A stretch of 64,000 nucleotides of DNA, taken from the NCBI GenBank assembly GCA_964560875.1, contig CAZLMW010000021.1, positions 1-64,000 on the forward strand, written 5' to 3'. Source of the DNA: CAZLMW01 sp964560875 (GTDB lineage Bacteria; Myxococcota_A; UBA9042). Positions 9,601 through 17,823 of this stretch are shown piece by piece; positions within the stretch are counted from its first letter, which is position 1; the number at the start of each line of letters is the position of its first letter. A program made the position numbers and the translations under genes. Under the pieces are notes generated by a model. It searched no databases. It was not told the DNA's origin and saw nothing but the letters and a program-made list of their open reading frames with translations.

Positions 9601-12600
9601 GGCCGCGATCCTCGGGTTGGGGAACGTCGCGCCGCGCGTGAACGAAAACGCCGGGTTCTCCGCGCCCGTCTCCTGCAACATCTGGGCGAGGATGAACGCG
9701 CCGTTGCGGGGCGTGACCGCCGAGATGCCGTACGGCTTCTTTACGTAGACGGTCTGCGAGATGAGCGCGCCGGTCTTGACGTCGAGATCGATGTGCCAGA
9801 CCCCCGGCCAGCCCGCTGAAGTCGCCCGTGGCTCGCACGTGTAGCTCGGTTTGCCGTCGTCTTGTCCCTTGGGGCACGCCGTGGGCACGCCTTTGTTGTT
9901 CTTCTTCTGGTCTGCGTTGCTGATCCACGGGCAGTTATCCGCGATGTTGAGCACCCCGTCGCCGTCCGCGTCGTTGTCGATGCAGTCTGAGATCCCGTCG
10001 CCGTCCTTGTCGTTGTAGCCCTTGTCGCCCTTCTTCTCGCACGGGCACTTGGATTTTTCGGGCTCGACATAGCGGATCGGCGCCTCGTTGTGGTCCACGC
10101 CGCCCTTGATGCGCCGCTTTGTGTACAGGATCGTGTTGCCGCGGGGATGACGCGCGACCAGCACGTTTTGGTCCCAGTTCGCGCGAATCGTGCCGTCCTT
10201 GCCAATCTCCGCAGCTACCGAACCGAAAAACTGCGGATAGGCCTTGCGCTGGCCGCTGTCGTCGGGCGCTCCGGGCGGCTTGAAACGTGCCGGGGCCGTG
10301 TAGCCGTAGCGCAGCCGCGCGCGGGCCAGGTTCTTGGACGTCGCCGTGTCCATCTTGGCTTGCAGCTTGATAACGCCTTTGCCGCCGCAGGTGATGGTGA
10401 CGTCGCCCTGCTTGGTCTCGGTCTTGCACTTGGCGCTGCCCTTGCCACCGTTGGGATCGCAGGCCGCATCACACGCCGTGCGCGACTCGATCAGCTTGGA
10501 CGCGTCGCAGGTGATGACCTCCTGGCCGTTGCACCAGCTGCCCTTGCCGAGGCTCTCGCACGGGTTGCCCGGGCTGAACACGACGATCTTGCTCACCGCT
10601 GGCCCGATCGACGGCATGAACACGTCCTCGAGCTTGCCGGTCTTCGGGTTCTTCACCTTCACCGTCTTGCCAAACAGCGTCTTGTTGCAGTTGTTGGTCG
10701 TAAACCGCAGCCGCAGCTTCACCTTCGTCACGCCGGGGAACGCCTTGGGCAAGAGCACCGTCGCGCTGCCGCGTTCGGGGCCCATCATGAATTTCAGCTC
10801 GCGCCACTTGATGCCGTCGGGGGACAGCTCGACCGCCAGCGTGTGGGTCGGATGCCACTGCGTGAATCCGCTGGGGACCACGCCGACATAGAGCAGCGCG
10901 TGGCCTTTCACGTTGAGCCACGGCGTGATCGCGTACGCCTCGATGCCCTTGCCGCTGGACGTGCAGATGTAGCCTTTGCCGTCGTTGAAGTTGAGCGTGC
11001 AGGAATGCCCCGGACCGCGTGGCGTAAGGTCGACGCCCCAGGCCGCTGCCGACTTGACGCCCTTGGCCGTGTGCGCGTTGACGTACACCCACTTGTCGGC
11101 GCGCTGGCTGTTGCACTTGAAGTCCTCGATGTACGGCAGCTCCAGCACTTCCTTGCCCGTGCCGTTGCCGCCGATGGGCTTGGACAAGTTGGCGATGTTC
11201 ATGCCGAGCGGCTTGTGCTTGGGCGGCGCGTTGTCGCCGGCCTGCGAACCCGAATCGTCGCTGTCGTGCTCGAAGGTGGGCTGGTAGTCGATCTTGTCGG
11301 CTTCCCCGTAAAACCCCGTGACCGTACTGCGCCAGCTGTCCACGCCCGTGATCTCCTTGAACTTGTCGAGGTAGTACTTCTCCAGCGGCGGGAAATAGAG
11401 CGCGATGCCGGTCGCTTCGGCGGTCACGACCCCGGCGACGGAGTGCACAACGAGCCCCGACAGCGCCTTGAGCAGGTTGTCTTTGAGCGTGCCCAGCCCC
11501 GACTCCAGGTTGGCCATCTGCTCGCTCATATCGCCAACATCGATCTGGAAATAGGCGTCTTCGGGGTTATCGGAGCGCCCGAATTCCTGCACAGAGTCGC
11601 GGCTTTGGCCCATCTTCGTGGCGAGCTTCTCGAGGTCCTTGCCCATCGAATCGGCGATCGCTTTGACCGCGTCCGTCACCGGCGTGAGCTTGGCCAGGTC
11701 GAGCAGGGCGAGCGTGATCGACGAGCTCGTCTGCTCGTCCTCGGCCTGCTTCTTGTAGGCGTCGATAATGGCCTTGCCGACGTCGGTGATCGGCGTGTTG
11801 GGCTTCTTGGCGACCGTGTCCCACGCGCTGTGATCCCAGCCGTGGCCGGGCTCGAGGTCTTCGCTGGCGAGCATGTAGTCGGCGTACGGCGACATGACCT
11901 GCGCGGTGGTGAGCGACGCCATCAGGCACGCGTCGAACCCGATCACGTCGAGCTTGCTGATCTTGGCCCCGGAGAGGCCCGCCTTGATGCCATCCCCCAT
12001 CTCCTTGAGCGTCAGCGCGTCGTTGTTGCTGCTGCTGTCATCGCCGCCAAAGCCCTGCCACGCATGGCCGTGGTTCCAGAGCACGAGCACGTTGCGATCG
12101 GCCTTGTAGGTCGAACCCGCCCACGCGATGAACTCCTCGAGGTGCTTGGAGTCGCCCGTGTTCGTCTCGCCGAGGTCCTTGATCTCGCTGAGCTTGCCCT
12201 TCGCAATGACCAGCCGCTTGGTGGTCTTGAAGTCCGCGATGCCGCCCACTTTGTCCGATGAATAGCCGTCGGCCCGGTCGATCTGCACCGCGAACGTCAG
12301 GTGATCGGCGCCGGTCACGTTGATCAGCTCGTTGATGTCGGCGAGCGCGCTGGTCTCGAGGTTGTTGTCCGCGGCCATGTAGATCATCACCAGCCAGGTC
12401 TTGTTGGTGCTGTTGCAGCCTGAAATCTGGGTGTAGGTGCAGCCCTTCTTGCTGTCGCACTTGTCGGTCGTGCACTTGTCCTTGTCGTCGCACGTGACCG
12501 CCTTGCCCGCTGTGCACTTGCTGCCCGAGCAAGCGTCGCCGGTGGTGCACTTGTCGCCGTCGTCACAGGGCGCGGCGTTGGACTTGAACTGGCAGCCCTT

Positions 12601-14229
12601 CGTCTTGTCGCAGACGTTGTCGGTGCAGGCGTTGGCGTCGTCGCAAACCTTGGTGTTGCCCGCGATGCATTTGCCGGACTTGCAGGCGTCTTTGACCGTG
12701 CAGACGCTGCCATCGGCGTCGCAGGACGCGCCATCGGTGGACTTATCGGCCGCGTACCCGCACTTGCCCGTTTTTGCGTCGCACTTGTCGACGGTGCAGG
12801 GGTTCTTGTCGTCGCACGTGGTCGATTTGCCCTTCGTGCACGCGCCGCCCTGGCATTGATCGCCGACCGTGCATGCGTCGCCATCGGCGTCACAGGGATC
12901 GCCGTCCTTTGCGGTCTTGGTCACGCAGCCCTTCGCCGGATCGCAAGACACGCCCGCGCAAGGTTTGCCCGAGCCACAGGACACCGTCGTCCCGGCGCAC
13001 GTTCCGCCGCTGCACTTGTCGGACTTGGTGCACTTGCTGCCGTCGTCGCACGCAACGGTCGATGCCGCGTTGGTCACCACGCATTTGCCGGTCTTGGTCA
13101 CGCAGGCGTTGATCGTGCAGACGTTGCCCGTGGCCTTGCACGTCACGACGGTCGCGGCGTCGATCTTGCACTTGCCGGCGCTGGTGTCGCACTTGAACAC
13201 GCCGTTGCAGGCGTTACCGTCGTCTTTGCAGTCCGCGTCTTTCTTGCAGTCGCAGATGTCCGTGCCGCCGCATTTACCGGTCGAGCGGCACTTGTCGTCC
13301 TTGGTGCACGTGTTGGTGTCGTCGCACGGGACGTCGGGCGTGATGGTCGTCGTGCATTTGCCGTCTTTGCAGCCGTCTTTGGTGCAGACGTTGCCGTCGT
13401 TGCAGGCCTTGGGCGTGGACTTGTCGCACTTGCCGGCCTTGCAGGCGTCGTCGGTTGTGCACTTGTCGCCGTCGTCGCACGGCTTGTCGTCCATCGCCTT
13501 GCTGTCGTTTTCGCACTTGCCGTCGGCCTTCTTGCACGAATCGAGAGTGCACGCGTTCTTGTCGTCGCAGTCCTTGGCCTTGCCGGCGCACAACCCGCTC
13601 TTGCACACCGCGCCTTGAATGCACTTGTCGCCCGCGTCGCACGTCTTGCCGTCCGCGGCGTTCTTGTTGACGCAGTTGCCGGTCTTCGGATCGCAGCTGC
13701 TCAACTCGCAGGGACCGCCCGCGGTGCAGCTCTTGACCGTTTTGCCGGCCTGGCACTTGCCCGCAAAACACTTGTCGCCGGTTGTGCACGCGTTGCCGTC
13801 GTTGCAGTCGATGCCCGTCTGCTTGTCGGAGAAATCACAGCCCTTGTCCGGGTCGCATACGTCCTTGGTGCACGGATCCTTGTCGTCGCACACGATCGCG
13901 GCGCCTTCGCACTTGCCCGCCTTGCAGGTGTCCTTGTCGCTGCACTTGCTGCCGTCGTCGCATTTGCCGCCGTCCGTGGGTTTGCCCTCGCACACATCGG
14001 ACTTGTTGCAGGTGTCCTTTTCGGTGCAGGGGTTGCCGTCGTCGCACGACTTGCCGGCCGGGCATTTGCTGGGCTCGGCGTCTTTTTCGGGGCCCGCGTC
14101 GACCGCTTCGGTGTCCGCGGGGCCCGCGTCGTCTTCGGTCTTGGGGTCGCCCGGGTCGTCGGTGCAAGCGAACGAAAAGCAGAGGAGTGCGCAAAGCACC
14201 GCGCTGCCCAGGGGGGAGTGCATCGTCAT
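6628..14229 (-). CDS. Giant mosaic lipoprotein: CDDG repeats, C11 (clostripain-type) peptidase, RCC1-like propeller
   Basis: A 2533-residue protein. The N-terminal signal ends CFSFAC|TDD, a lipobox with Cys22. Residues about 55-600 are some 20 copies of a Cys-rich module around CDDGnxCTxxDxC. Residues about 605-985 match peptidase family C11: TWLVMIYMAADNNLE, the His of LWNHGH (about 719) and the Cys of GFDACLMA (about 766), so the catalytic pair is present. A thrombospondin-type-3-like Asp ladder (DKDGDGISDCIDNDADGDG) lies near 1410. Notch/LNR-like Cys-Asn-Asp modules follow at about 1640-1790, then an EGF-like segment near 1830. Seven RCC1-like blades (xHTCaixxxxxxCWGxNxxGQlG) span about 1920-2275. 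The C-terminus holds repeats of CGxDGCGGxCGxC. It is predicted to act on the cell surface or extracellularly. The substrate is unknown, and no activation site is obvious. Confidence 0.92.
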   Translation of the reverse strand: MTMHSPLGSAVLCALLCFSFACTDDPGDPKTEDDAGPADTEAVDAGPEKDAEPSKCPAGKSCDDGNPCTEKDTCNKSDVCEGKPTDGGKCDDGSKCSDKDTCKAGKCEGAAIVCDDKDPCTKDVCDPDKGCDFSDKQTGIDCNDGNACTTGDKCFAGKCQAGKTVKSCTAGGPCELSSCDPKTGNCVNKNAADGKTCDAGDKCIQGAVCKSGLCAGKAKDCDDKNACTLDSCKKADGKCENDSKAMDDKPCDDGDKCTTDDACKAGKCDKSTPKACNDGNVCTKDGCKDGKCTTTITPDVPCDDTNTCTKDDKCRSTGKCGGTDICDCKKDADCKDDGNACNGVFKCDTSAGKCKIDAATVVTCKATGNVCTINACVTKTGKCVVTNAASTVACDDGSKCTKSDKCSGGTCAGTTVSCGSGKPCAGVSCDPAKGCVTKTAKDGDPCDADGDACTVGDQCQGGACTKGKSTTCDDKNPCTVDKCDAKTGKCGYAADKSTDGASCDADGSVCTVKDACKSGKCIAGNTKVCDDANACTDNVCDKTKGCQFKSNAAPCDDGDKCTTGDACSGSKCTAGKAVTCDDKDKCTTDKCDSKKGCTYTQISGCNSTNKTWLVMIYMAADNNLETSALADINELINVTGADHLTFAVQIDRADGYSSDKVGGIADFKTTKRLVIAKGKLSEIKDLGETNTGDSKHLEEFIAWAGSTYKADRNVLVLWNHGHAWQGFGGDDSSSNNDALTLKEMGDGIKAGLSGAKISKLDVIGFDACLMASLTTAQVMSPYADYMLASEDLEPGHGWDHSAWDTVAKKPNTPITDVGKAIIDAYKKQAEDEQTSSSITLALLDLAKLTPVTDAVKAIADSMGKDLEKLATKMGQSRDSVQEFGRSDNPEDAYFQIDVGDMSEQMANLESGLGTLKDNLLKALSGLVVHSVAGVVTAEATGIALYFPPLEKYYLDKFKEITGVDSWRSTVTGFYGEADKIDYQPTFEHDSDDSGSQAGDNAPPKHKPLGMNIANLSKPIGGNGTGKEVLELPYIEDFKCNSQRADKWVYVNAHTAKGVKSAAAWGVDLTPRGPGHSCTLNFNDGKGYICTSSGKGIEAYAITPWLNVKGHALLYVGVVPSGFTQWHPTHTLAVELSPDGIKWRELKFMMGPERGSATVLLPKAFPGVTKVKLRLRFTTNNCNKTLFGKTVKVKNPKTGKLEDVFMPSIGPAVSKIVVFSPGNPCESLGKGSWCNGQEVITCDASKLIESRTACDAACDPNGGKGSAKCKTETKQGDVTITCGGKGVIKLQAKMDTATSKNLARARLRYGYTAPARFKPPGAPDDSGQRKAYPQFFGSVAAEIGKDGTIRANWDQNVLVARHPRGNTILYTKRRIKGGVDHNEAPIRYVEPEKSKCPCEKKGDKGYNDKDGDGISDCIDNDADGDGVLNIADNCPWISNADQKKNNKGVPTACPKGQDDGKPSYTCEPRATSAGWPGVWHIDLDVKTGALISQTVYVKKPYGISAVTPRNGAFILAQMLQETGAENPAFSFTRGATFPNPRIAAHLLDKKSLFFDSMPLSHVPFLVDKTQTQSGGKFIKECYKPKPAIGNRMYCSRGSGAPLSVYDVRNLGDVWLQLTVEDIGGNGDAVVYQGSIPADCYATLTACPSGKKRDCLGSCVDAKHYGNGKCDYGVELGPHLRCPETSWDGGDCSDCPNVGEIRDCQGRCFDGKLIDAALGNGRCNDGAQDLFPPIADRIQGPDLRCLTYSFDEGDCTPGKPTLPGLCPGMNEIEDCEGQCIDIDKIAEAPLGSVKCRSRFACDRFEFDGSACGTKGLGCPTTVPGTICNNNGTCSFGKCKCKSGWRGAACNVPDVKATCCKAHTSAGCADSWVQSCVCQRDSSCCKKAWATKCVALAAKHCRPQCGARKSCSTKLCGAPNNDPPKSIAVGRAHACMIGKLGTVRCWGEGSGGKLGNAKTISYKRPTPVVALKHMLALDAGNNHTCGIRKVKIGAKTLQRVLCWGYNDYGQLGDGSKTDRLLPTSVKGLNAATAVATAHDHTCAINNKKLFCWGKSDEGQVGTGTTHIDYSAPQAILKNVNVNAVATGIGHTCVRTNAGATYCFGSQRFGQIGNGKIDKNNAAKPTLIKGTGVIKGLCTGGYHTCAIRNSDSSVWCWGRNNSGQIGKAAGNPVTKPYKVPGIKTAQQITCGKGHTCVLLSNKTVLCWGNNEVGQTGDYTLESHHMPKPVRAGVNNQVLKNIIEVRAGDRNTCARDSGGELSCWGANGQGQLGRGRLGHRMCEPSCLGKECGANGCGGTCGECDPGESCLGNACIQCVPRCKNKDGSARACGSDGCGGNCGKLGGGCQKGQKCDHETGKCSSFAECKGQCGDWKIDPAGLPLCYCGPLCLAYGLDPQTNKPSKCCAKTLQEFNALAKLCPECQKQCTGKMCGPDGCGGDCGACPDGLTCNVNNGKCQDPCTPNCAGRECGDDGCGGACGTCKPGVVCTAAAKCAKLACVPLCSGKECGPDGCGGWCGGKSFGGCTLPKKCNLTTGKCQ

Positions 14230-14343
14230 CGTGCTGTCCGTCGGTAGCGGGAGTGTGTACCTGTGCCTGCAGGGTAGTGCCGGCGCCGCCTCGCTTCAAT
14301 GACGCTTGCCGCCAAGAGCGCGCCACCGGTACCGTGCAGCGTG
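14230..14343. promoter_or_regulatory. Divergent intergenic region
   Basis: These 114 bases separate the start of the giant C11 lipoprotein (minus strand) from the start of the PHM-like gene (plus strand), so promoters for both must lie here or in the first codons. I see no convincing -35/-10 pair. An earlier in-frame ATG at 14299 could also start the plus-strand gene. Confidence 0.4.
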
Positions 14344-16074
14344 ATGTCCGCGCCCAAACGAAGCTCGCTGCTCCTCGGCCTCGCCGCCTTTGTGGCGTTT
14401 GCAGCCTGCGCCGATCGCGCCGATGAAGACCCCGGCAAGGGCGTTGTGCACCACGTCTACACCGACAAACCGCTCGACGGGAACGACGCTCCCATGGGGC
14501 CGACCTGGAACGAGGACATCGCCGCGATCGTGGCCGCCAACTGCGCCGCGTGCCACGGGCCGTCCAACCACGCGCCGTTTCGGCTGGATCTGCCCCAGAC
14601 GTGGAAGTCCGTCGGCGAGCTGGCCGAAAAAGCCATCGATTCGGGCCGGATGCCGCCATTTTACGCCGATCCGAAGTGCGGCAAGTTTGCGTCTGCCCGC
14701 GTCCTCCAGCCCGCCGACAAGGCCAAGATCAAGGAGTGGCTCGCCAACGGCCGGCCGCTCGGACCGCCGGTCACCAACCAAAAATACAAGCCGCCCGAGC
14801 CGATCAAGGCGACCCACAGCGCGAAGATGGCGACGGCCTACACCCCCAAGGACGTCAAGGACGACTACCGCTGTTTCCTGCTCGATTTGGCCCCGGTTGA
14901 AGACGTCTACATGCACGCGAGCGAGGTCGTGCCGGGCAACGAAGACCTCGTTCACCACGTCCTCGTCTACGCGCTGTCGGGCAAGCAGCTCAAGATCGCG
15001 CAGGAGGCGGACGCCAAGCAGGCCGCGCCCGGATACGCGTGTTTTGGCGGGCCGCTGCCGTCCAAGGCCGGCGGTGACGTGCTCAACGACTTCATCGGCG
15101 GCTTCCCGACCCAGCTCGCGGCGTGGGTGCCGGGAATCGAGGCGACCGACCGCGGCCCCGACGAAGCGATTCGCATCCCCAAGGGCAGCCGCATCGTCAT
15201 GCAGGTCCACTACAACATGGCCGGGGCCAAGCCTTCGCCCGATCTCACGCGGCTCGACATGGTGCTCTCGACGACCGAACCCAAGCGCCTTATCTCGACG
15301 CGCCCGCTGCTCATCCACGACTTCGTGATCCAGCCCGATCAGACGTCCGCTCACCAGCGGCTGTTTCGCTACTACGGCAAGGAGCCCCTGCAGATCCGCT
15401 CGCTCACGCCGCACATGCACCTGCTCGGCAAGAGCTTCAGCGCGACGGTGGTGCGCGCCGACAACAGCGAGGAGTGCGCGCTTTCGGTCCCGGCGTGGGA
15501 TTTTCAATGGCAGCAATCCTACGCGCGTCCGCTCGATGAGCCGTTGGTGCTGAAAAACGGTGATGGGCTGCGGATTCGTTGCGTGTTCGACAACAGCTTG
15601 GACAAACAGCCCTTCGAGAATGAGGTCCAACTCGCGCCGCAGAAGGTCGAATGGGGCGACGGCTCGCGCGACGAGATGTGCATGCTCTACCTGGACATGG
15701 CGCACCCGTTTTCGCCGTCGCAGGCAGCGGGCAGCAAGGCCTGCGCGGGCTACGAGACGTGTAAGAAGGCCTGCGCGGCGAAGAAGACCGGGGCTTTCGA
15801 CTGCATCATGTCCTGTGACGCGGTGAACGCCGGCTGCCATAACTGTGCGATTTCGCAGGTGCTGTCGTGCGCGAAGCTGAAGTGCCCGTTTGCGTTGCTC
15901 AAAGCGCAGCAATGCCTGACGCGTTGCCTCATCGGCGGCACCATCCTCGGCAGCAACCCCGGGGCGTGCTTGCAGGCTGAGTGCGGCACGGACTACACGT
16001 CCGTCCGCGAATGTCTGGACCCGCTGCTGACCAAGGGCACATGCAAGAAAAAGCTCGCCACGTGTGGAATCTGA
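14344..16074 (+). CDS. Lipoprotein with c-type haem site and copper type II (PHM/DBM-like) monooxygenase fold
   Basis: A 576-residue protein. Starting at MSAPKRSS gives a signal ending AFAAC|ADR (lipobox Cys about residue 22); an alternative ATG at 14299 adds 15 residues without signal character. CAACH at about 67-71 is a c-type haem motif within a short cytochrome-like domain (about 50-140). The rest matches copper type II ascorbate-dependent monooxygenases: the HH pair in LVHHVLVYAL (about 203), the single His in MQVHYNM (about 285), HMH in LTPHMHLLGK (about 357), and a Met ligand candidate in RDEMCMLYLDM (about 443). All expected CuA and CuB ligands are therefore visible. The last 130 residues are Cys-rich (CxxxCKKACAAKK and similar). 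It probably oxidises a substrate at the cell surface using electrons from the haem domain. The end overlaps the next gene by 34 bp. Confidence 0.85.
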   Translation: MSAPKRSSLLLGLAAFVAFAACADRADEDPGKGVVHHVYTDKPLDGNDAPMGPTWNEDIAAIVAANCAACHGPSNHAPFRLDLPQTWKSVGELAEKAIDSGRMPPFYADPKCGKFASARVLQPADKAKIKEWLANGRPLGPPVTNQKYKPPEPIKATHSAKMATAYTPKDVKDDYRCFLLDLAPVEDVYMHASEVVPGNEDLVHHVLVYALSGKQLKIAQEADAKQAAPGYACFGGPLPSKAGGDVLNDFIGGFPTQLAAWVPGIEATDRGPDEAIRIPKGSRIVMQVHYNMAGAKPSPDLTRLDMVLSTTEPKRLISTRPLLIHDFVIQPDQTSAHQRLFRYYGKEPLQIRSLTPHMHLLGKSFSATVVRADNSEECALSVPAWDFQWQQSYARPLDEPLVLKNGDGLRIRCVFDNSLDKQPFENEVQLAPQKVEWGDGSRDEMCMLYLDMAHPFSPSQAAGSKACAGYETCKKACAAKKTGAFDCIMSCDAVNAGCHNCAISQVLSCAKLKCPFALLKAQQCLTRCLIGGTILGSNPGACLQAECGTDYTSVRECLDPLLTKGTCKKKLATCGI

Positions 16075-17097
16075 CCGCGGCCCCGTCACGTGATCTGGGT
16101 GTCGTCGGTCTGCTGCTGTTGTTCGGTGGGCTCGCAAGCTGCTCTCCGCCAGCCGATGACGATACCGACACACCCGATATCTTGGTCGGCGACGCAAAGC
16201 CCGTGGACGCCGCCGAGTGCGCCGAGGCCACCGACTGCGCCCAACCGTCCGGCCCGTGCTTGGTCGCTGTGTGCGAAGGCGGTTTTTGCGCGACGAACAT
16301 CATCGACAACGGCACACCCTGCGACGACGGCAACACGTGCAGCACGGGCGACGTGTGCGATGATGGTGCCTGCGTCGGTTCCGGCGCGTGTCAGTGCGCA
16401 AAAACCAGCGACTGCATCCCGTTTGACGACCGCAACTTCTGCAACGGCGTGCTCTTTTGCGACCTCGCGACACGGGTCTGCAAGGTCGATCCGAGCACCC
16501 GCGTCGCTTGCCCGAAACCGTCAAGTCCGTGCACCGCGAGCACGTGCGACACGAAGACCGGGGCCTGCAAGAGCGCCGCAGCCAACGACGGCCAGACGTG
16601 CGTTGACGGCGACGCGTGCACCGAAAAAGACGTCTGCGGCAGCGGCACCTGCGCCGGTGTGGCGCTGTCGAAACCGTGCGATGACGGCAACGCGTGTACC
16701 GACGACGCGTGCGACCCGGCCAAGGGCTGCGTGGGTTTGCCGATGAAGGCCACCTGTGATGACAACGACGCTTGCACGGACGACACTTGTGCGCNNNNNN
16801 NNNNNNNNNNNNNNNNNNNNNNNNNNNNNNNNNNNNNNNNNNNNNNNNNNNNNNNNNNNNNNNNNNNNNNNNNNNNNNNNNNNNNNNNNNNNNNCGGCCA
16901 CCGGCTGCGTGAACCTGCCGATGAAAGCCACGTGCGACGACAACGACGCTTGCACGGACGACACTTGTGCGCCGGCCACCGGCTGCGTGAACCTGCCGAT
17001 GAAAGCCACGTGCGACGACAACGACGCCTGCACCGATGACACCTGCGAGCCCGCCAAGGGCTGCTTGAACCTGCCGGTCGCCGGCACCTGCACCTGA
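16041..17097 (+). CDS. CDDG-repeat lipoprotein interrupted by an assembly gap
   Basis: The start at 16041 (MQEKARHVWNL) lies inside the end of the PHM-like gene, and the protein has a signal ending GGLASC|SPP. The mature part is entirely Cys-rich modules of the CDDGNxCxxxDxC type, the same family as the N-terminus of the C11 lipoprotein. The 100-N run at 16795-16894 falls in a perfect 78-bp repeat. The frames before and after it differ only because 100 is not a multiple of three. Joining the flanks directly restores APATG in frame, so a whole number of repeats is missing and this should be a single gene. It ends GCLNLPVAGTCT. No enzymatic domain is seen; it is probably a surface adhesin or spacer-type protein. 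Confidence 0.8.
16737..17075 (+). repeat. 78-bp in-frame tandem repeat flanking the gap
   Basis: The unit encodes 26 residues (CVNLPMKATCDDNDACTDDT plus CAPATG). Full copies begin at 16895 and 16973 with almost no base differences. A slightly diverged copy (GLPMKAT) precedes the gap and a diverged one (EPAKGCLNLP) ends the array. Near identity at DNA level suggests recent expansion by slippage or recombination, which is also why the assembly broke here. Confidence 0.9.
16795..16894. other. Assembly gap of 100 N
   Basis: A run of exactly 100 N, probably a nominal gap size. It lies inside the 78-bp repeat; the true missing length is most likely a multiple of 78 bp, because gcgc before it and cggcc after it join in phase. 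Confidence 0.97.
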
Positions 17098-17110
17098 ACC
17101 GCGTCAAGCC

Positions 17111-17659
17111 ATGCCATACCGCATCTGCAAGAGCATCGACATCGACTTCAGCCACCACATCCGGGGCCATTCGGGCGCGTGCATCAACGTGCACGGTCAC
17201 ACCTGGAAGTTCGAGGTGGGCGTGGAGGCCGAGGAGCTCGACGCCGAGGGCTTTGTCATCGACTTCAAGCGGCTCAAGGCCGGGGTTCTCAAGCCGAGTC
17301 ATGCGCTGCTCGATCACAGCCTGGCGGTCGGCGAATCGACCTGGGCCGACATCGGGGGCGATCTTGCGCGTATCGGGACGGCGTTGCTGGCAAGTCGAGA
17401 TGAAGTCGGCACCGGCTCTGCCGCAGCCAAGGCCCCGGTCGGCGTCTCGGTCGGCGTCTCGGTCGGCGGGGCTCACAACCGCTTTCCCGGCGGGATGAAG
17501 GTCGCGGTGTTCCCGTTTTCACCGACGTCCGAGCGTCTCGCACGATGGCTGTACGACCTCGCAGTAAGCCAGCTCGAAGACGACCGTGTGCGGGTTACCT
17601 ATGCGCGGATCTACGAGACGCTGCACCCGGTCGAATCCGTCGCCGAGTACGCGATCTGA
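17111..17659 (+). CDS. queD: 6-carboxy-tetrahydropterin synthase (QueD/PTPS family)
   Basis: A 182-residue protein of the 6-pyruvoyl-tetrahydropterin synthase family, which in bacteria makes 6-carboxy-tetrahydropterin from dihydroneopterin triphosphate for queuosine or deazapurine synthesis. Zinc-binding His are seen in FSHHIRGHSG and in the CINVHGHTW motif, which also holds the catalytic Cys. LLDHSLAVGE and PTSERLARWLYD match the conserved DH and PT-E positions, and RIYETLHPVESVAEY matches the C-terminal E motif. It is longer than usual (about 120-150 residues): an insertion of about 30 residues around position 100-125 includes a 12-bp direct repeat coding for GVSVGVSVG. No other queuosine gene is nearby. 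The start follows the previous gene by 13 bp, so co-transcription is possible. Confidence 0.85.
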   Translation: MPYRICKSIDIDFSHHIRGHSGACINVHGHTWKFEVGVEAEELDAEGFVIDFKRLKAGVLKPSHALLDHSLAVGESTWADIGGDLARIGTALLASRDEVGTGSAAAKAPVGVSVGVSVGGAHNRFPGGMKVAVFPFSPTSERLARWLYDLAVSQLEDDRVRVTYARIYETLHPVESVAEYAI

Positions 17660-17663
17660 CCCC

Positions 17664-17777
17664 AATGCCGGTCGTTTAGGGCTAAGGTATTGATTTCTAA
17701 GCTAAGCCAAGCGAGCAAAGCAGAGCCCCGGGGCTGAAGGCCCCGCCTTCAGCCGGGGTCGTTAGGTGACCGGCATT
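17664..17777. mobile_element. Candidate MITE/REP-like element with 10-bp terminal inverted repeats
   Basis: A 114-bp stretch between two convergent genes is bounded by perfect inverted arms AATGCCGGTC (17664-17673) and GACCGGCATT (17768-17777). Inside lies a strong hairpin with stem GGCTGAAGGC (17732-17741), loop CCC and GCCTTCAGCC (17745-17754), extended by a CCCC/GGGG pairing. It encodes nothing. It may be a non-autonomous transposable element or a REP element. The hairpin could also serve as a bidirectional terminator, although no T-run follows. Confidence 0.55.
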
Positions 17778-17823
17778 GGATCTAACCCGGCTTGGCGCGC
17801 ATTAGCGCCGGTTCACGAGTCGT

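Noticed and set aside
10090..12261. Long open frame on the plus strand (723 codons)
   Set aside because: It is antisense to the giant C11 lipoprotein, where the catalytic motifs fix the coding frame.
14296..16197. Long minus-strand frame (633 codons)
   Set aside because: It is antisense to the PHM-like lipoprotein, which has signal, haem and copper motifs.
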